Source: Diadema setosum (Eukaryota; Echinodermata; Echinoidea; Diadematoida; Diadematidae). Taken from it: DNA of 64,000 nucleotides. Location: NCBI RefSeq assembly GCF_964275005.1, contig NC_092692.1:12386764-12450763 (forward strand), given 5' to 3'. A program made the translations under genes and the position numbers. A model generated the notes under the pieces. It did not search any database, was not told the origin of the DNA, and saw only the letters and a program-made list of their open reading frames with translations. Numbering within the stretch: position 1 is the stretch's first letter; every line of letters starts with the position of its first letter. Below, one piece after another: positions 37,901-43,900 of this stretch.

Positions 37901-40900
37901 TGACCTTCAGTTATGTATACATGATTATGTGACCCGCTACAACAAAATGATCCTAAAGTCGGGCGAGGTCGATTATTTGAAAATTGCATGATATAATCCC
38001 CTAATCTTTCTGCTTTAAATTGATATATAACACATTTTATAAAAATAATCGGCAGCGGAGATATCGATGTTTAAAAGAGAGCATGTCGAGACGTCTGGAA
38101 AAGCACTGTTTCAAGAAAAGCGCCCTAAAAGTCTTCCTTTCGACGCAATCACGATCAAGGGACACGCAAGTCAGTTTTCACCTCTGGACAATAGAAGGTA
38201 AGCCCTAGCAACCCCCGAAGAGTTCATTCAAGCACATCAGCGTCGGCGGTCTCCTCATCAACCAATCAGTGACCAGGATGTGAGAAGCGGCTGAGCATAG
38301 CGCACCCCGCCCGCACGTGCACCAGTCGACTGGGCAGTGTGCGAGCTTCACGCTTCGGTTAGCAGCAAGCAGCACACTGACCAATGAGATCACTTTGGTC
38401 GTTGTTAGGGGCGGAACCTATCTGTGGCGCTCAATCCAAATTTTCGAACCAGTTTCTGCTTCGTTGAAACGCCAAAAAACATGGCTCAGAAAAACGCTAT
38501 TTTTTTATCTTTCCTTTGATCATTTTGCTTCTAAATTTTGACAGATGATAGAAGACATGTTAGACTCCAATGATATATCAAAATCAGAAAATCGTAAGTT
38601 TTGACCAATTTTAATGCTCTGACTTCAAACTCGATTTTCACGACTTCGACAGTGCGCGACTTTAGGACCTTTTTGTTGTAGCGGGTCACATATTTATTTT
38701 CCTTTACATGTGAAATTTTTAATGGAGACTGTTGCAAAGATTTTTATGCCGTAGTGCATGACAATAAACGATCTGAATCTGAATCTGAATCTGAAATTGT
38801 GATACATCTTTAATGTCCTTACTATTTCCTTCTCGCAGCAAGTTTGCTTGCACATAGGTGCCTACTTCTTGAATCATTGCCAAAAAGTGAACTTCTGGGG
38901 GGTGTTTCATCAACGTTTGTCGGCGCTGACAACTTGAATCACCATAGTAACAGTCAGTGACCAGAGCATCTCAGCCAATCAAAACCAAGGATTTTGCTGA
39001 AATTGGTCAGCGCCGACAGTTGTCGGCGCTGACAAGCGTTGATGAAACACCCCCCAGGCCTTTAACCTTGGCTTAGTGACCTTAACTTTTGGACTTTTGG
39101 CCTAAAGCCAAATCAATTACCAGTAATCTTTGTACAAGAATACTTACATGGAATACAATTAATATCCCTTCAAGAAAAAAGGTATCCATAGGGTACTGTA
39201 TAAGCTGTCATTTTCGTAAGGATTTAATTTTTGTGAATTTCGGGAATCATTGCTGGACCGTGAATCTAACAACACGCAAAAACGTCAACATGCGCTGGAG
39301 TAATAGTGCACTTACGATAGCCTCAGAGTCCATTAGTGAAAACAACATCTTGCAAAATGGCCATGACATTTTCATTTGCGGAAATATCTGTACACTAAAA
39401 CAACAGCTTATACAGTAACCTGATATGATTATGCACGGATAAACCACGAGGAGCAGACAGAACAATGCGTGGATCATCATTTTTTTTTGGGGGGGGGGGC
39501 AAATGGCATACAAAAATGGGGCATGGCAAAGGAAGGGATAAAAGCTTATAAGAATGGTCACAGATGCTCTATGGGAAAAAAAAAAAATCACAACCACTCA
39601 CTGCATTGTGAAACACAAGGACAATTGCACTCTTGAGATGAATTTTGTGTGAAAATCACTCTCATTTTGTTGTTGTTGTTGTTGCCTACCTGCACCAGGT
39701 CAATATGGTACTGGTGGAAAGGCTGCAGGATGGAGACTGGAAGGTCAAAGTTGCACATCTCAAACTTTGACGGCTTGTCAACAATCTTCAATTGAAGCAC
39801 TGAATGAGAAGAAAAAAAGGCCGTACATTGGTGCTAGCGACAGCATACTCGTGCGTGTGTGTATGTGAGTATGTGCATAACTAAATTGTGTGTATATTCA
39901 AAGATGCACCCTCACATACTTACAGGCACACTAACATACAAACATACACACATACACACAAATATTTATTTGTTCCTATATGAATACACACATGGATATA
40001 TCGTCGGCCTCATGCCAGAAGGGCCTTAACACCATAGACTTTGTACACTGTTAGGGCCCTTTTGGCATGAGGCCGACGACATAATGGTATTTACCTGTAC
40101 CCTACCTCAATTTCATTACTTTTTTTTTTTAACCTCAACAGAGAAAAATTACGGAAAAAAAAGGACTAAATATAATGTGTCTGGGAATACTTCGATCGTG
40201 ATGGAGGCATAAAACATATACATGAAATGACCCAATCCAGAATGAGCTATCAAACACCAGAGTTCTCTGAAGAACCTACCAGCATCCTCCTCCGGCTTGT
40301 CACCGGTCATCGGTCCCATTCTAGGGTAGATGACATCCTCCCAGAGAGGACTCGTGGTGAAGTTCAATGTGGAATGAGTGCTCTGCCATGATTCCTTGTT
40401 GGATGGGGTCGCCTTCTGCTTCCCTGGCACGTGTATCTTTCTGTCAGGTCAAAGGTCAGGAACAATGAAAAGATGACATACAATTCCCATTTATAAGATA
40501 GGCACAAAACAAAAGAAAGGTATTATTCGATCCAACAGAAAGTCATCCCAAAGTGCATTACCATATTTCAGCTAGTGTTATGTTGCACTAGGAACAAACA
40601 TTGACAAAATACTACAACTAAAACAAAAGAAACTGAAGCTGAAAGTGAATTCACTTAGTCTTATTATTCACAAATTACAAAATTTGTAAATGTAGTGTGA
40701 ATTGATGCATTACATGGATCAAATACAAGCACAAAAACTACCATCAAGACCATGAGTAGTGTAAACATGGAATATGGATGCTGAAAATTTTTGATAATTT
40801 TGCCGTAGACTGAGCTATCACAGAAGCAACAAACATGCAAAACTTTTGTAGGAATATCATAAAATGTTCAGAAATAATTTCAAATTATCATAAACAAATC

Positions 40901-43900
40901 AATTTTACTGAAATTGGCCAAGCACTAACTAAATCTTTCACATGAAAGTGTCCACTGCTCAAGCATATAATCATAATAAATTGTAAACATAATGATGGTC
41001 ACTGCATATGCATGTGATTAATTTGTGCAAGTGGGAGCAAGTAAATGTGTTCACTGACCCTGCATTGACATGATGATTTGAAGGTCTTTAGTTAAGTTTC
41101 TATGGGTCCAGGGCAAGTACCCATTAGGCAATTACCCCAGACCCTTCCCCTGACCCTAACCCTAAATCCTGAACCTAAACCTAATTCCCTAACCCAAACT
41201 CTAACCCTAAACCTAATCTTTACTCTAACCTTATCACTATTACCAGTATTTAGCCGGAGGGTAATTGCCCTCAGGGGGTTAATTGCCCTGATAACGGTTT
41301 CTATCCTTTCTGGATGGGGACGAGTTGTGATTTAGGCTCTGATGTGAAAGGATGCAAGGCTTGAAGTGCTTTTATTTATGCAGATAGCATTCGCAGCAAC
41401 TCTTGTAAGATGAGTCCTTTGGTCTTAAAGGAGACCTCCAGATGATTTTCAGATTTTTACATTTAATACATATAAATTAGTTATAATGAGGACAGAGTTT
41501 CAGAATCTCTGATTATTGGAATGAAGAATAAGAATATTTTCGACAATTATAACAAATTGCAATGAACAAGGATGATGACATGGCAGGGTCACCATAAGAA
41601 TGCATGAGTTGGGGCTCAAGGAAGCAGAACAAAAGAAGAAGGCATGCATAGATTAAACACAGGTGAGCTTGTAAGCAAGTGGTATATTGTAATGGAATTA
41701 CTCAGCTACATTTCTGAAATATGTGAGCCTCCTATGTCATCATCCTTGTTTAGTGTAATTTCTTGAAGGTTTTTCAAAGGATTGTTTCTCTTCTCAAGAA
41801 CAACAATAAATTCCACAAATCTATACATGGAGCTGATGATTTATGTACTACATGATGTGAATTTATGACAATTGTCTGGAATGCCCCTTTAAATCACCTC
41901 AGGTGGAATCATATTTTCTTCCTTTCCATACAACATTATATAGACGATGACTGGCGGGGGAGGGAACATACCGAATGTTCCACCCAAAGGGTTTGAAATA
42001 CTATTTAGGGAGGTTATAAGTCCCGAGACGAAGTTGAGGGACTTATAGCCTCCCGAAATAGCATTTCACACCCTGAGGGTGGAACATTTAGTACATGTTC
42101 CCAACAATAAAAGTCATCATCTGTTATATGGGTTAGTCAAATACCAAGCCATGTTCGCAACGTCAACCACCAGCACAACGTACTCGATCGCTCGCACAGA
42201 GCCAAATTCACTGTGTGCGGGTCCTTCAAATCACACTTTCGTACGCATTACAATAATCAGTCATCTGCTTTTTCACATTGTATGGAATAGGCAAATTTAT
42301 CCTATCGATTGCGTGAAAAATTATTGTTCAATTGTTTGGTATCGTTTGTCATTCGTTACATGAAAATGTTTTCCCATGGGAGAACATTGCAAAAATGTTC
42401 TGCCCATGGGCGAACATAACCAATGTGCCTCCATCACTGACTGTGTTTAGCCAATCACTAACCGGTATTTGACTGACCCATTTAATATATGACATTGAAC
42501 TTGGTGAACCGTTGTAGGATGTCCCCTTACAATAATGCGCTCACTATCAGATTCAGAAATGCCTCTGAACAGCTGCGCAGAGTATACACTTCTTCTCATC
42601 TTCTGAGTGCCTCATACTACTCACCCTAGAACGTAAGGTCTTGGTGCTGAGTGGTTGGGAAGAGGGGCGAGTCCACTGGCAGCGTGGACAATGACTTCTA
42701 TCTCTTCTTGCTTGGGACGAGCTACCAGTCCAGAGGGACCACTCCGTTCTCTCTTCTTGGGTACCTCCACCTGCAACCACAGCATTGTGATAATGTATGT
42801 GAGAGGGTTCAGGGTAGTTGCATGAGTGACATTAAAAATGTTTCTAAAATTGGTGTTTAAAAAAACATTCAACTACAGTGAAGATGAACACACAGAAAGA
42901 GAAATGTATACACAGAAAGAGAAATGCATAGTCGATATTTCAATGTCAAACCAGAAGGAAGAGATAAGATAATAGAAAATGAACATTTATTGGCTTAGAT
43001 ATTTCCAGTATTCCTCCACTTTTTTCTTTGAGTTAAGAAAAAGAGAGATCAGTCCAGATAATCCCCCTTCATATGTAAAGTCGTGGTTCAGCAGCCTGTT
43101 AGTTTGAGAGGCAACAACCCCACTTGAATCTGGGCAATAATAATAATAATATAATAATAAGGTCTTATTTACCCAGAGTAGCCTCTTCAGTGTTGCCACA
43201 GTTCTACCAGAGGGCCCTGCTATTATCATTACCCTAGCATTGCCAGGTTCCATTTATACACCTGGGTCAAGTGGGACACAGTGGGTAAAAACATCTTGTC
43301 CAAGGACGTATGCACTGGGCGGGATTCGCACTCAGGTCCTCCGATCGGGAGTCGGGAGTCTTATCCACTATGCCACAACGCCCCAAATAAAATCATATGA
43401 ATGAACAGCACTTACCACCGGTGGAGGCGGTGGAGGGGGTGGGGTGGGTTCTTTGGGCTTTGACTCTGGCTCTGGTTCCAGTTCTAGTTCAGGCTCTGGG
43501 TCAGGTTGAGGCTCCACCTCGGGCTCTGGTTGTGGCTCGGGAGAGGGTGTGGGAACAATGTTTGGTGAGGGTACTGGGGTAGGGGTGGACGGATCTGGAG
43601 AAGGGACATTCTGCTGCCGAAGACTTGCCTGAAATAGCAGAAGAGGTAAATCACTGACAACATGCTCTGAAAACATCAACCTTGTATCAGATTGATGGCA
43701 AGAAATCTGTGGTTTTACACATTCACTATGACTTCCTCTAAAGAAACTGTACAGGAACACAGGTGAAAGTGAAAGAGTGAATGTCAAACCACTGAGCACT
43801 CTGACATACCGTTAGTACGTAAATGGTGTTAAATGTTTAAGAAAAAGTATATTATATAATTATGAGAAACATTCATATTTGTAATTCCATTTCAATCATG

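Noticed and set aside
43397-43582. Val/Leu-rich plus-strand frame over CCDC33 exon 3
   Set aside because: Shadow of the Pro/Glu-rich coding exon on the other strand.
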